Source: Saprospiraceae bacterium (GTDB lineage Bacteria; Bacteroidota; Bacteroidia; Chitinophagales; Saprospiraceae). From it: DNA of 45,310 bases. The translations under genes were made by a program, and so were the position numbers. Below, piece by piece: positions 17,164 to 25,759 of the stretch. The DNA lies in contig JALHOZ010000037.1 of the NCBI GenBank assembly GCA_022842725.1, forward strand, positions 1 to 45,310. The letters are read 5' to 3'. Position 1 is the first letter of the stretch, and the number at the start of each line of letters is the position of its first letter. The notes under the pieces were generated by a model that was not told the DNA's origin, did not search any database, and was given only the letters and a program-made list of their open reading frames with translations.

Positions 17164-18486
17164 TTACCCTCCGAAATCGTCGAAAGCTACATTTTCTTGT
17201 GGGATTCCCCAATCATCAGCCATTTTAAGAACAGATTGGTTCATCAACGGTGGTCCACAAAAATATAATTCTACCTCTTCAGGTGCCGGATGTTTACTCA
17301 GGTATTCCTGAATAACTACATTATGTACAAATCCTTTGAATCCATCTCCTTCCGGATCGTTGAGATCTTTTTTGAGGGTCCAATTATCTTCTGGTAGCGG
17401 ATTGTCCAGTGCCACCGCAAATCTGAAGTTAGGAAAGTTTTTCTCAATTTCTCTGAACTCTTCTACATAAAAAAGTTCCTTTTTGGTTCTTCCTCCGTAA
17501 AAAAACGTGACTTTTCTGCCGGTTTTTACGGTTTGGAATAAATGATACAAATGGGATCTCATCGGAGCCATTCCCGCACCACCACCAATATACAACATTT
17601 CAGCGTTGGTAGGTTTGATGAAAAATTCTCCGTAAGGACCTGAAACAGTCACCTTGTCGCCAGGCTTTTTAGAGAAAATGTAGGAAGAACAGATTCCCGG
17701 ATTAACGGCTTCATATCCATCCCAAACTCTTTTTCCGTCGGCACCAACTTTAAATTTAAAGGGTGGGGGAGCAATACGAATGGTCAATGAAACAATATTC
17801 CCTTCTGCCGGGTGATTGGACATTGAATAAGCTCTGAATATAGGCTCATCGTTGACCATTTTTAAGCCCCACATCTGACTGTGATCCCAGTCTTCCTGAA
17901 ACTTGTCAGGTCTGTCATGATATTTTGGATGTGCTGTTATATCAATATCTTTGTATTCCACAGTACAAGGTGGTACGTCAATCTGAATATATCCTCCGGC
18001 CTGAAAATCCAAATGTTCGCCTTCAGGTAATCGTACAATAAATTCTTTGATATATGTTGCCACATTGTAATTGGAAATAACCTCACATTCCCATTTTTTA
18101 ATACCGAAAATTTCTTCAGGAATACCTATTTTCATATCCTGACGAACTTTAACCTGACAAGCAAGTCTCATACCTTCTGCGGCTTCCTTTCTGGTAAGGT
18201 GGTTCATCTCAGTTGGTAAAACGTCACCACCACCTTCGTAAACATGGCATTCGCACATAGCGCACGTACCCCCTCCGCCACAAGCTGAAGGTAAAAATAT
18301 ATTTTTATCACCCAGACATGATAATAAAGAAGATCCGGGTTGAGCAAGGATTGGGTTTTCTTCGTCTCCGTTGACGATGATTTTTACTTCACCTTGCGGG
18401 ACTAATTTTTTTCTGGCATAAATCAAGAGATATGAAAGACCCAGAATTATGGCCGAAAATACAATGATAGATAATAATACAAACAT
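17164..18486 (-). CDS. nqrF: Na+-translocating NADH:quinone oxidoreductase subunit F
   Basis: A 440-residue NADH-input subunit. One N-terminal membrane helix (about 3-23) is followed by a 2Fe-2S ferredoxin domain with Cys69, Cys75, Cys78 and Cys110 (ACGGGGTCAMCEC, RLACQ). The FAD-binding domain contains RAYSMSNHP and the NADH domain GGGAGMAPMRSH, with the family's C-terminal aromatic end (AFDDFGG). It takes hydride from cytosolic NADH through FAD to the 2Fe-2S centre. It is somewhat longer than the ~407 residues of Vibrio, mainly in the FAD domain (about 180-215). It is the last operon gene, starting 15 nt after the nqrE stop. Confidence 0.97.
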   Translation of the reverse strand: MFVLLSIIVFSAIILGLSYLLIYARKKLVPQGEVKIIVNGDEENPILAQPGSSLLSCLGDKNIFLPSACGGGGTCAMCECHVYEGGGDVLPTEMNHLTRKEAAEGMRLACQVKVRQDMKIGIPEEIFGIKKWECEVISNYNVATYIKEFIVRLPEGEHLDFQAGGYIQIDVPPCTVEYKDIDITAHPKYHDRPDKFQEDWDHSQMWGLKMVNDEPIFRAYSMSNHPAEGNIVSLTIRIAPPPFKFKVGADGKRVWDGYEAVNPGICSSYIFSKKPGDKVTVSGPYGEFFIKPTNAEMLYIGGGAGMAPMRSHLYHLFQTVKTGRKVTFFYGGRTKKELFYVEEFREIEKNFPNFRFAVALDNPLPEDNWTLKKDLNDPEGDGFKGFVHNVVIQEYLSKHPAPEEVELYFCGPPLMNQSVLKMADDWGIPQENVAFDDFGG

Positions 18487-18501
18487 TGTTTTGAATTTTA
18501 A

Positions 18502-19107
18502 TTATTTAAAAGCAGCAGGATCTATTCCCATTAAACCCATAAATGCCATTCCCATCAGGCCTGTTAAAAAAAACGCCATACCCAGTCCTCTTAATGCAGG
18601 CGGAACATGAGAATAGGCAAGTTTTTCACGGATTCCTGCAATTGCAACTATAGCTAATGCCCATCCGATTCCTCCGCCTAAACCAAAAGATACCGATTGT
18701 GCAAAATTATATTCTTTGGAAATCATAAATAAAGAACCTCCCAAAATGGCGCAATTAACTGTAATCAAAGGAAGGAAAATTCCCAAAGAGTTGTACAATG
18801 ATGGAGATACTTTTTCAACAACCATTTCAACTAACTGTACAAGAGCAGCTATCGTTGAAATAAAAATGATAAACCTTAAAAAGGTCAGATCCATCCCAAA
18901 AACCCCTCCTTCTCCGAGTAAATAATGGTCAATTAACCAGTTTACAGGCATGGTTATAGCTTGTACGAAAACAACTGCAATACCAAGACCTAAAGCTGTT
19001 TTTACACTTTTTGATACAGCAAGAAAAGAACACATCCCTAAGAAATAGGATAGGGCAAGGTTTTCAATAAATGCTGATTTGATAAATATATTGATAATAT
19101 CGCTCAT
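18502..19107 (-). CDS. nqrE: Na+-translocating NADH:quinone oxidoreductase subunit E
   Basis: A 201-residue six-helix membrane subunit, matching family length. Characteristic stretches are [20 protein letters not shown] near the N-terminus (with the Cys contributing to the membrane iron site shared with NqrD) and [11 protein letters not shown] in the centre (second Cys). NqrD and NqrE form a pseudosymmetric pair carrying electrons across the membrane. It sits 18 nt after nqrD. Confidence 0.97.
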   Translation of the reverse strand: MSDIINIFIKSAFIENLALSYFLGMCSFLAVSKSVKTALGLGIAVVFVQAITMPVNWLIDHYLLGEGGVFGMDLTFLRFIIFISTIAALVQLVEMVVEKVSPSLYNSLGIFLPLITVNCAILGGSLFMISKEYNFAQSVSFGLGGGIGWALAIVAIAGIREKLAYSHVPPALRGLGMAFFLTGLMGMAFMGLMGIDPAAFK

Positions 19108-19125
19108 GATTAATTTTATTCTCTG

Positions 19126-19827
19126 TTAAGAAATATCTACTAATTTAGGATTTCTGCTTCTCTGGACCCAGATGATAATTGCAATGATGAACATGGCTGC
19201 AGGAGATAAAATGGCAAGGTTGTTTGGTGCATACCAGCTAAGCCATGATATTTCCATAGTATTCAAAGCATATTCTGAGGTAGGTCCAATGATTTTGTAA
19301 TCCATTAATGATCCTTTTCCGGCCAACTCTCTGATTACTGCGATTATAACTAATATAACGCCATATCCTAATCCATTGCCAATTCCGTCAAGAAAAGATT
19401 TCCATGGTTTATTAGCCATTGCATACGCCTCTAATCGTCCCATCAAAATACAATTGGTAATGATCAGCCCAATAAATACTGACAATTCTTTCCAGATTGG
19501 ATAATTGACAGCTTTTAGTATTAATTCAACTACAGTTACTAAAAATGCTATAATTACCAACTGAACAATCATCCTGACTGACTTTGGAATGTATTCTCTC
19601 AACAGCGAGGTAAAATAATTGGAAAATGCTGTCACCAACATTACCGCTATTCCCATTACCAAAGCTTTTGAAACTAAAGTAGTCACTGCTAATGCAGAAC
19701 AAACTCCTAAAACTTGAACAGTAATAGGGTTATTGTCACTGATAGGATCCGTTATCAATCTTCTTTCAGTTTTACCAAAAGAAAATACAGAACTTTCTGA
19801 CTTTACGGGTACTTGAACTTCTGCCAT
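19126..19827 (-). CDS. nqrD: Na+-translocating NADH:quinone oxidoreductase subunit D
   Basis: A 233-residue membrane subunit with six helices, homologous to NqrE. Key pieces are PITVQVLGVCSALAVT (Cys of the membrane Fe site) and IGLIITNCILMGRLEAYAM (second Cys). The N-terminal ~25 hydrophilic residues make it slightly longer than Vibrio NqrD (about 210). It starts 1 nt after the nqrC stop, indicating coupled translation. Confidence 0.97.
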   Translation of the reverse strand: MAEVQVPVKSESSVFSFGKTERRLITDPISDNNPITVQVLGVCSALAVTTLVSKALVMGIAVMLVTAFSNYFTSLLREYIPKSVRMIVQLVIIAFLVTVVELILKAVNYPIWKELSVFIGLIITNCILMGRLEAYAMANKPWKSFLDGIGNGLGYGVILVIIAVIRELAGKGSLMDYKIIGPTSEYALNTMEISWLSWYAPNNLAILSPAAMFIIAIIIWVQRSRNPKLVDIS

Positions 19828-19828
19828 A

Positions 19829-20575
19829 TTATGATTTTTTATTTTTTTGAATATAAGACTCGTAATATTTTAATCCTCTTTTCATCATCTCATCAACGCC
19901 GTTAGCTGTTATGGTGGCACCGGAAATTCCATCAACCTGATGGTCGGGTATTTTAACCCCTCCTTTTACAACAGAAACAGATTTAAATTCACCTTCAGGA
20001 TTGTAAATTTTTCTACCTGTAAATTGTCCATACCAGGCTTTATTGTCTTTGATTTCAGCACCAAGTCCCGGAGTTTCTCCTTTATGGTCAAAGGCCTGAC
20101 CCGCTATCGTATTCCAGTCACTTTCAAAAGCGATGTATCCCCAGATTTCGTCCCATAGACCTTTGCCTCTGACATAAAGAATATTATATTCTTTATTATC
20201 TTTTGACTTGTAGGTAAATACCGGCAAAAGTCTCTCATTTTCAGGTTTTTTAATCTCTTTTCCCCAATCAATATCGACAGGTTCTGAAGCCCCGGTTTTA
20301 GCTTTTATATCCTCAGGAGAAATAACCTCTCCTTTGAGATTAATTACTTTCTGATCAATACTTGTAGAAAAAAGTTCCTGAACTTCTTTATTACCCATTG
20401 AATTGATGTCTTTGCCCAATTGTTGAGAAACAGCTGACAAAATCCCTTTTTTATTATAAACGGATTCATTTTCAGTATGTACTCCTTTTAGTCCTGAAAC
20501 CAATAGGGATAATACCAAGGCCACAATAATTGTCATGACCAAAGTAAATTTGATGATATATGAAGTACTAAACAC
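19829..20575 (-). CDS. nqrC: Na+-translocating NADH:quinone oxidoreductase subunit C
   Basis: A 248-residue subunit with one N-terminal membrane helix (about 8-28) and a large periplasmic domain. The covalent FMN attachment motif SGATIT is near the C-terminus (Thr about 221), in the DGISGATITANGV context. This Thr is flavinylated by ApbE in known NQR complexes; no apbE is visible in the window. It overlaps the start of nqrB's reading frame by 8 nt. Confidence 0.97.
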   Translation of the reverse strand: MFSTSYIIKFTLVMTIIVALVLSLLVSGLKGVHTENESVYNKKGILSAVSQQLGKDINSMGNKEVQELFSTSIDQKVINLKGEVISPEDIKAKTGASEPVDIDWGKEIKKPENERLLPVFTYKSKDNKEYNILYVRGKGLWDEIWGYIAFESDWNTIAGQAFDHKGETPGLGAEIKDNKAWYGQFTGRKIYNPEGEFKSVSVVKGGVKIPDHQVDGISGATITANGVDEMMKRGLKYYESYIQKNKKS

Positions 20576-21818
20576 GATTCAATCTTTTTTTAATGTTTGA
20601 TTCCAAAATAAAATAATCGATAGTAGGTGCAAAGGTGTTCATCAAGAGAATTGCCAACATCCATCCTTCCGGATAAGCCGGGTTCATTACCCTGATGATT
20701 AATCCAATAGCTCCAATCAGGATACCATAAATCCATTTACCTTTTTCTGTAGACGCAGCCGTGACAGGATCTGTTGCCATAAATGCCATAGCAAATAAAA
20801 ATGATCCCATTAGCATGTGTTGATACCAGGTAACTTGCATAAAGGGTGTAGAACCTATCGCATTCAACATCAAAGTTGTACCAATCAGGCCGACTACCAT
20901 TCCTGCCATGATTCTCCAACTGGCCACTTTGGTTATGATTAAAAATAAAGCACCAAAAACTATAAATACTTTATTAGTCTCACCAATAGAACCAGGTACC
21001 ATTCCCCAAAGAAGTTGACTTTCTGAAAAAACACCGGTGACTTTTTCCCAACCGCCTTCATAAGCTAAAGCTAATGGGGTGGCCCCACTAAATCCATCCA
21101 CGATGGTAGTTGCTTTATTAAAGCCATCCAGCCCCATCCAATCGAATAGGGTGTTGAAAAAGCCTGTATGCCACCACCCGTAATTTGCAGTAACTCCTCC
21201 GGCAATTTTATCAAAACCTGAAATCCAGCATTGATCGCCTGAAATAGTTAAAGGATAGGCAAAAAAGATAAAAACTCTTGAAAGAAGGGCAATATTCCAA
21301 ATATTCATTCCTGTACCACCAAAAGCCTCTTTACCAATGATAACGGCAAAAGCAATGGATATAGCAAGAATCCAAATCGGAAGATCAGGAGGCATTATCA
21401 AAGGTATCAGTGCGCCCGAAACCAAAAATCCTTCTTCTATGGCATGACCTTTTTTGGCTGCATAATAAAATTCTATTCCCAAACCTACAACATGCGCTAC
21501 CACAAAAGCAGGCAGCAACATAATTAAGCCGTGGGCAAGTTTCAGATGGAAACCTTCAAGAAATCCCAAATACTGACCTGCTGCGACAAAATGTTGATGT
21601 CCGATATTGTAAGTACCAAAAAGATAACAAAGTTGCATGGCGATTACAACGTGAACCATCAATCTCTTCAAATCCATACCATCTCTGATATGAACGCCGT
21701 CTTTTGTTACTGTATCCGGAGCATAGGCAAAAGTGAAAAATCCGTCATACAAAGTATGTAAAAAAGGACTTTTCTTTTTATCCGGTTCAATGCGCTTTAA
21801 AATATTTAATAAACTCAT
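20568..21818 (-). CDS. nqrB: Na+-translocating NADH:quinone oxidoreductase subunit B
   Basis: A 416-residue polytopic subunit of about ten helices, matching family length. The covalent FMN site SGATPLA is at Thr about 247, and the conserved FGGTGMNIWN stretch is near 167-176. It binds riboflavin/quinone and is thought to form the Na+ path. The stop of this gene overlaps the nqrC start by 8 nt, and it starts 22 nt after the nqrA stop. Confidence 0.97.
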   Translation of the reverse strand: MSLLNILKRIEPDKKKSPFLHTLYDGFFTFAYAPDTVTKDGVHIRDGMDLKRLMVHVVIAMQLCYLFGTYNIGHQHFVAAGQYLGFLEGFHLKLAHGLIMLLPAFVVAHVVGLGIEFYYAAKKGHAIEEGFLVSGALIPLIMPPDLPIWILAISIAFAVIIGKEAFGGTGMNIWNIALLSRVFIFFAYPLTISGDQCWISGFDKIAGGVTANYGWWHTGFFNTLFDWMGLDGFNKATTIVDGFSGATPLALAYEGGWEKVTGVFSESQLLWGMVPGSIGETNKVFIVFGALFLIITKVASWRIMAGMVVGLIGTTLMLNAIGSTPFMQVTWYQHMLMGSFLFAMAFMATDPVTAASTEKGKWIYGILIGAIGLIIRVMNPAYPEGWMLAILLMNTFAPTIDYFILESNIKKRLNRV

Positions 21819-21840
21819 CTATAATGTAATTAAATGGTCT

Positions 21841-23475
21841 TTAAGATTGTTCTTTAACGGTCTCAAGTCCTTGTCTCAGGATTTGTTGAATCGGGTTTTT
21901 GGACGTGCACACAAATTCACATAATGCTACATCTTCTTCAGTAAGTTCCAAAATTCCCAATCCTTCCATCTTTTCAAGGTCGTTGCTTAATATGGCTTTG
22001 AATAAATGTTGCGGGTAGGTATCAACCGGTAAAACTTCTTCATACTGTCCGGTCACAACCATAGCTCTTTTTTCGCCATGTGTGTTGGTATTAGCCTCAA
22101 ACTTATGATCAGGATATAAAAAGTTCGGAAAAGTTCCTGAAATACTTGGCCTGGGCTCAATAGGAAGCAACCATCCAAACAATTCATGTTCATTTCCTTC
22201 TTTGATAACGGTAACCTGATCATCTCTGAAACAAAGGAATCCGTCTGCATGCACTTGTTTTCCACTCAGCACATCACCTGAAATGATCCGACTTTCCGGA
22301 TTTTTAAGATTTCCTATAAGTAAATCTCCAATGTTTGCTCCCAGAAAGGTTTTAACATAAACCGGATTTTTAAGTTCGGATCCAGTTAGTGCTATAATTC
22401 TGCTTGCGTCAAATTTTTGATATAAAAACATTCGACCTATGGTTATCACCTCCTGTATTCCGAGTGTCCAAACAGTTTGTCCGGCTTTGATAGGAGCTAC
22501 GTGATGGATTTGTATACCTACATTGCCGACAGGATGTTTACCTGCAAAATAGGCTTTTTCCACACCTGTAGCATTTACAAAGGTTGCATGTGGTGATTTT
22601 TTTGAATCTCTGCCATCCAATCCCAAATGAACTTTACCTGAAGTGAGTTTTGATAAAACATCCAAACCTTTTTGAAAGGATTCCTGGTTGCCTTCAATGA
22701 TGAAATTAGCATCCGGTGCCAGAGGAGCGGTATCAAATGTAGAAATGAAAATATTGGCAGGTATTTTTGTAGCGTCAGGTACCCTGTCAAAAGGTCGTTC
22801 ATTGATCAAAGCCCAAAGACCTGAACTGTGAAAAAAGTCGACCAACTCTTCACGACTTGTTTGTTCGATTGAAGGAACGTTAAAGTTTTTATACTGAATG
22901 TTTTTGTCCGCAAGAACTACAACAGCACTTATAGAACGCTTCTCACCTCTTTCTATCGCAACGATCTCTCCACTTACAGGAGAACAATATTGTATGGTAT
23001 CCATTTTTTTATCATAAAAAATCGGATCACCTGCTTTAACAGATTGCCCGATTTCAAATTCAACTTTAGGAATAGGAGACATTCCGTGAAAATCTGTTGG
23101 TTTAATAGCAAACCGATGAACATCTGCAACATGAATTTCTGGTTTTGCTTCTCCTTCAAGTAAAATGTCATGACCTTTTGATAGCTTAATATATCGGTCA
23201 GAACCAATATACTTTGGTTTTCCCGGCATAAAGTCTGATATCCATGGAATAATACTAAAGCCAGACTTTTCTGTATCAATCCCATGTTTTTTAGCTTCAA
23301 TTTTTAATAAATTGGATGCCAGGGTGAATAAAGCCCATAAAACGAGAATAACACAAGTTGCTATCAATCCTATCAAAAGGGGTGAACCACCTGCAGATGA
23401 AGATTGGGCAAAAACAGGCAGTGAGGACATAAGGAATATAAGTATTCCTGCTGATTTGGTTGGTAATGTTTTCAA
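21841..23475 (-). CDS. nqrA: Na+-translocating NADH:quinone oxidoreductase subunit A with N-terminal membrane-anchor extension
   Basis: The NqrA core (about residues 94-544) is clear: RYIKLSKGHDILLEG, CSPVSGEIVAIERGEKR, GNVGIQIHH and the C-terminal iron-sulfur-like region with VALCEFVCTSKNPIQQILRQGL. Quinone binding and coupling are its known roles. Vibrio NqrA is a soluble ~446-residue protein starting at this core. Here about 90 extra residues precede it: a signal-peptide-like segment (1-24, ending VFAQ), then a hydrophobic helix (about 33-56), then a linker. An internal Met at residue 83 (about position 23229) would give a canonical protein. I prefer 23475 because the extension is open, well formed, and 30 nt downstream of a -7 element. 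First gene of the operon. Confidence 0.9.
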   Translation of the reverse strand: MKTLPTKSAGILIFLMSSLPVFAQSSSAGGSPLLIGLIATCVILVLWALFTLASNLLKIEAKKHGIDTEKSGFSIIPWISDFMPGKPKYIGSDRYIKLSKGHDILLEGEAKPEIHVADVHRFAIKPTDFHGMSPIPKVEFEIGQSVKAGDPIFYDKKMDTIQYCSPVSGEIVAIERGEKRSISAVVVLADKNIQYKNFNVPSIEQTSREELVDFFHSSGLWALINERPFDRVPDATKIPANIFISTFDTAPLAPDANFIIEGNQESFQKGLDVLSKLTSGKVHLGLDGRDSKKSPHATFVNATGVEKAYFAGKHPVGNVGIQIHHVAPIKAGQTVWTLGIQEVITIGRMFLYQKFDASRIIALTGSELKNPVYVKTFLGANIGDLLIGNLKNPESRIISGDVLSGKQVHADGFLCFRDDQVTVIKEGNEHELFGWLLPIEPRPSISGTFPNFLYPDHKFEANTNTHGEKRAMVVTGQYEEVLPVDTYPQHLFKAILSNDLEKMEGLGILELTEEDVALCEFVCTSKNPIQQILRQGLETVKEQS

Positions 23476-23505
23476 TTCTAAAATTTTATGAATTTTAAAA
23501 ATCGT

Positions 23506-23513
23506 GCAAATTT
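23506..23513 (-). promoter_or_regulatory. Bacteroidota -7 element (TAAATTTG) of the nqr operon
   Basis: Minus-strand TAAATTTG matches TAnnTTTG, about 30 nt upstream of the nqrA ATG at 23475. This supports the long NqrA start. The -33 region is AT-rich and unconvincing. Confidence 0.5.
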
Positions 23514-23568
23514 ATAATTTCATAATATACTTAAAGAATTAAAGTTTTTTAAACTTTAAATTTATCGT

Positions 23569-23591
23569 TTATTTAGAATGATTCTAAATAA
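23569..23591. promoter_or_regulatory. Perfect 11-1-11 palindrome, Fur-family-box-like, upstream of nqrA
   Basis: TTATTTAGAAT-G-ATTCTAAATAA is a perfect inverted repeat with a one-base centre. Its inner TTAGAAT-N-ATTCTAA has the 7-1-7 form of operators for Fur-family regulators. It lies about 55 bp upstream of the nqr -7 element and 55 bp past the htrA stop. It lacks a GC-rich stem and T-run, so it is a poor terminator. Confidence 0.5.
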
Positions 23592-23645
23592 TAATGTCAG
23601 AATATTATGTATTTTTATCAAGTGAATACCGTTTGGAGAAAAGTT

Positions 23646-25094
23646 TTAATCTTTAATAACCTGAAAGATATATGGATAACTTCCGGGAAAATTTTTATAG
23701 ATTCCTTCCCATGTGGTTTTACCGGCCTTTTTTTGTTCGAAAAGAGATTGAAGATGCTGTACATCTTTTACCACGAGACCATCCATCGATTTAACAATAA
23801 AACCAGGCTCCATTTTGGTATTATAAAGAATACTTTCCTTTTTAATACTTACCACAAAAATTCCGGTATTACCAAATAGTGCTCTTTCTAATGCATCGAG
23901 ATTTCTCACTTCGATCCCCAGGTTTTCAAAAATTCCGGTTTTGTATATGGCTACCGGATCATACGTATTCAAATGGTTTTTTAATGTAGTAGTCATTGAA
24001 ATGACCTGATTTTTGCGCCATATCTTAACATCCAGTTTTTCCCCGGGTCTGTACAACGATATGATTTCCATAAAATAGGCTGTATTTGTGACGGGCTTTC
24101 CGTTGACTTCCAATACGACATCTTTTGGTTTTATACCTGCCAGGTAAGCTGCACCATCTTTTGAAACACTACTGATTAAAGCGCCTCTTATAGGTTCGAG
24201 ATTCAGTTCTTTGGCTGTAGCATCGTCAAGATCTTCAAATTCAACACCCAGCCAACCTCTTTGAACTACACCATATTCCTTAAGGTCCTGAACAATTTTT
24301 TTAACCACATTTACAGGTATGGCAAATGAAAAACCTTCGTATTGACCTTTTTCACTGACAATAGCTGTATTTATACCAACCAAATGTCCATTTGTATTGA
24401 CCAGTGCACCGCCACTGCTTCCCGGATTGACAGCAGCATCTGTTTGAATAAAAGATTCCACACCATTTTTTTCCATCATGTTGATGTTCCTTGTTTTTGC
24501 ACTGACGATACCGGCGGTGACAGTGGATTGAAGATTAAACGGATTACCTATAGCCAACACCCACTCTCCGATTGCCAAAGAATCAGAATTTGACATAATA
24601 AGGTAAGGAAGCTGGTTGGCTTCAATTTTTAACAAGGCAAGGTCAGAGTTTTCATCGCTACCGATAAAAATACCTTCAAACACTCTTTTGTCAGACAAAG
24701 TTATCGTGATTTTGCCGGCTCCTTCGACCACATGATTATTGGTTACAATATATCCGTCTTCAGAAATTAATACCCCGGAACCATTGTTTTGACTTCTGAC
24801 CGAAGATTCCGTTTGGTTTTTATATTGGCACTTAATGTATACGACGCTTAACCTACCTTTTTCTGCAGCTTCTGTAAATGCGGTTGGCATTGAAGAGGGA
24901 AATAAATCATCCAACTCACTTTCCCATGAAATTTTATGTTTGGCCACTTCTACGATACTGTTTTCGTGTAAGGCCAGCTGTTTTTCTATTTTATAAATGA
25001 GGATAAAATAAAATAAACCCATACACAATAAGGAGGATACAATTGTTGTCAGGACTATGGTCCATAAAATATTTTTTGAAAATAAAGGAATCAT
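23646..25094 (-). CDS. HtrA/DegP-type serine protease, membrane-anchored, with two PDZ-like domains
   Basis: A 482-residue trypsin-like protease with an N-terminal membrane segment (about 9-34) acting as uncleaved anchor, so the catalytic part is periplasmic. The triad is His121 (TNNHVV), Asp151 (NSDLALLKI) and Ser227 (NPGSSGGAL). PDZ1 covers about 280-370 (GWLGVEFEDLDD, DGAAYLAGIKPKDVVLEVNG). A second, more divergent PDZ-like region is at about 385-482 (FENLGIEVRNLDAL, MEPGFIVKSMDGL). The family degrades or chaperones misfolded envelope proteins. It lies 13 nt after pdxH on the same strand. All catalytic residues are present. There is no clear terminator between it and nqrA. Confidence 0.92.
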   Translation of the reverse strand: MIPLFSKNILWTIVLTTIVSSLLCMGLFYFILIYKIEKQLALHENSIVEVAKHKISWESELDDLFPSSMPTAFTEAAEKGRLSVVYIKCQYKNQTESSVRSQNNGSGVLISEDGYIVTNNHVVEGAGKITITLSDKRVFEGIFIGSDENSDLALLKIEANQLPYLIMSNSDSLAIGEWVLAIGNPFNLQSTVTAGIVSAKTRNINMMEKNGVESFIQTDAAVNPGSSGGALVNTNGHLVGINTAIVSEKGQYEGFSFAIPVNVVKKIVQDLKEYGVVQRGWLGVEFEDLDDATAKELNLEPIRGALISSVSKDGAAYLAGIKPKDVVLEVNGKPVTNTAYFMEIISLYRPGEKLDVKIWRKNQVISMTTTLKNHLNTYDPVAIYKTGIFENLGIEVRNLDALERALFGNTGIFVVSIKKESILYNTKMEPGFIVKSMDGLVVKDVQHLQSLFEQKKAGKTTWEGIYKNFPGSYPYIFQVIKD

Positions 25095-25107
25095 AATCCG
25101 GGAGTTG

Positions 25108-25758
25108 TTATGGGGCCAGTCTTTCTATGATCCATTCATTGCCTGATTGTCTGTATCTCATCCTGTCATGCAATCTTCCTGTTCTGCCTTGCCAGAATTC
25201 GATTTCAACAGGTCTGAGCACATATCCTCCCCAAAAATCAGGTAATGGCAATACATCCGTATTTTTATATTCTTTTTCTAAATCCACATATTTTTTATCC
25301 AGATATAAACGGTCAGGAATAACTTCGCTTTGGGGAGAAACCCAGGCTCCTAATTGGCTTTCTTTAGGGCGGGATTGAAAATAGGTTTCTGAAATATTTC
25401 GTTCTATTTTGGACACATCTCCCTTTATCCTGATTTGTCTTTGCAATTCCAGCCATAAAAAAGTCATGGAAGCTTTTGGAGATTTTTCAAGCTCCACAGC
25501 CTTGTGACTTCGATAATTTGTATAAAAAACAAAGGTATGCTGAAAAATTTCTTTTAATAATAATACCCTGCCTGACGGATATCCATCCTGACCTACTGTT
25601 GATAATGTAAATGCATTTGGTTCAGGAACCTGAGCCTCTATTGCTTCTTTAAACCAAATTGAAAACTGGTCAACAGGATTTTTATGAATCATGTGAATAT
25701 CCAATTCGTGTTTACTGTATTCCTGCCTTAGTTGGGCCAGTGATAGTTGTTCAGACAT
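25108..25758 (-). CDS. pdxH: Pyridoxamine 5'-phosphate oxidase
   Basis: A 216-residue PNPOx, matching family length. Recognised parts are PNAFTLSTVGQDGYPSGRVLLLKE (FMN/phosphate binding), FYTNYRSHKAVELEKSP, LGAWVSPQSEVI, and the C-terminal VEIEFWQGRTGRLHDRMRY (substrate-binding His and Arg). It oxidises pyridoxine or pyridoxamine 5'-phosphate to PLP with FMN and O2, implying aerobic salvage of vitamin B6. It starts 1 nt after the subtilase stop and 13 nt before htrA. Confidence 0.96.
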   Translation of the reverse strand: MSEQLSLAQLRQEYSKHELDIHMIHKNPVDQFSIWFKEAIEAQVPEPNAFTLSTVGQDGYPSGRVLLLKEIFQHTFVFYTNYRSHKAVELEKSPKASMTFLWLELQRQIRIKGDVSKIERNISETYFQSRPKESQLGAWVSPQSEVIPDRLYLDKKYVDLEKEYKNTDVLPLPDFWGGYVLRPVEIEFWQGRTGRLHDRMRYRQSGNEWIIERLAP

Positions 25759-25759
25759 A

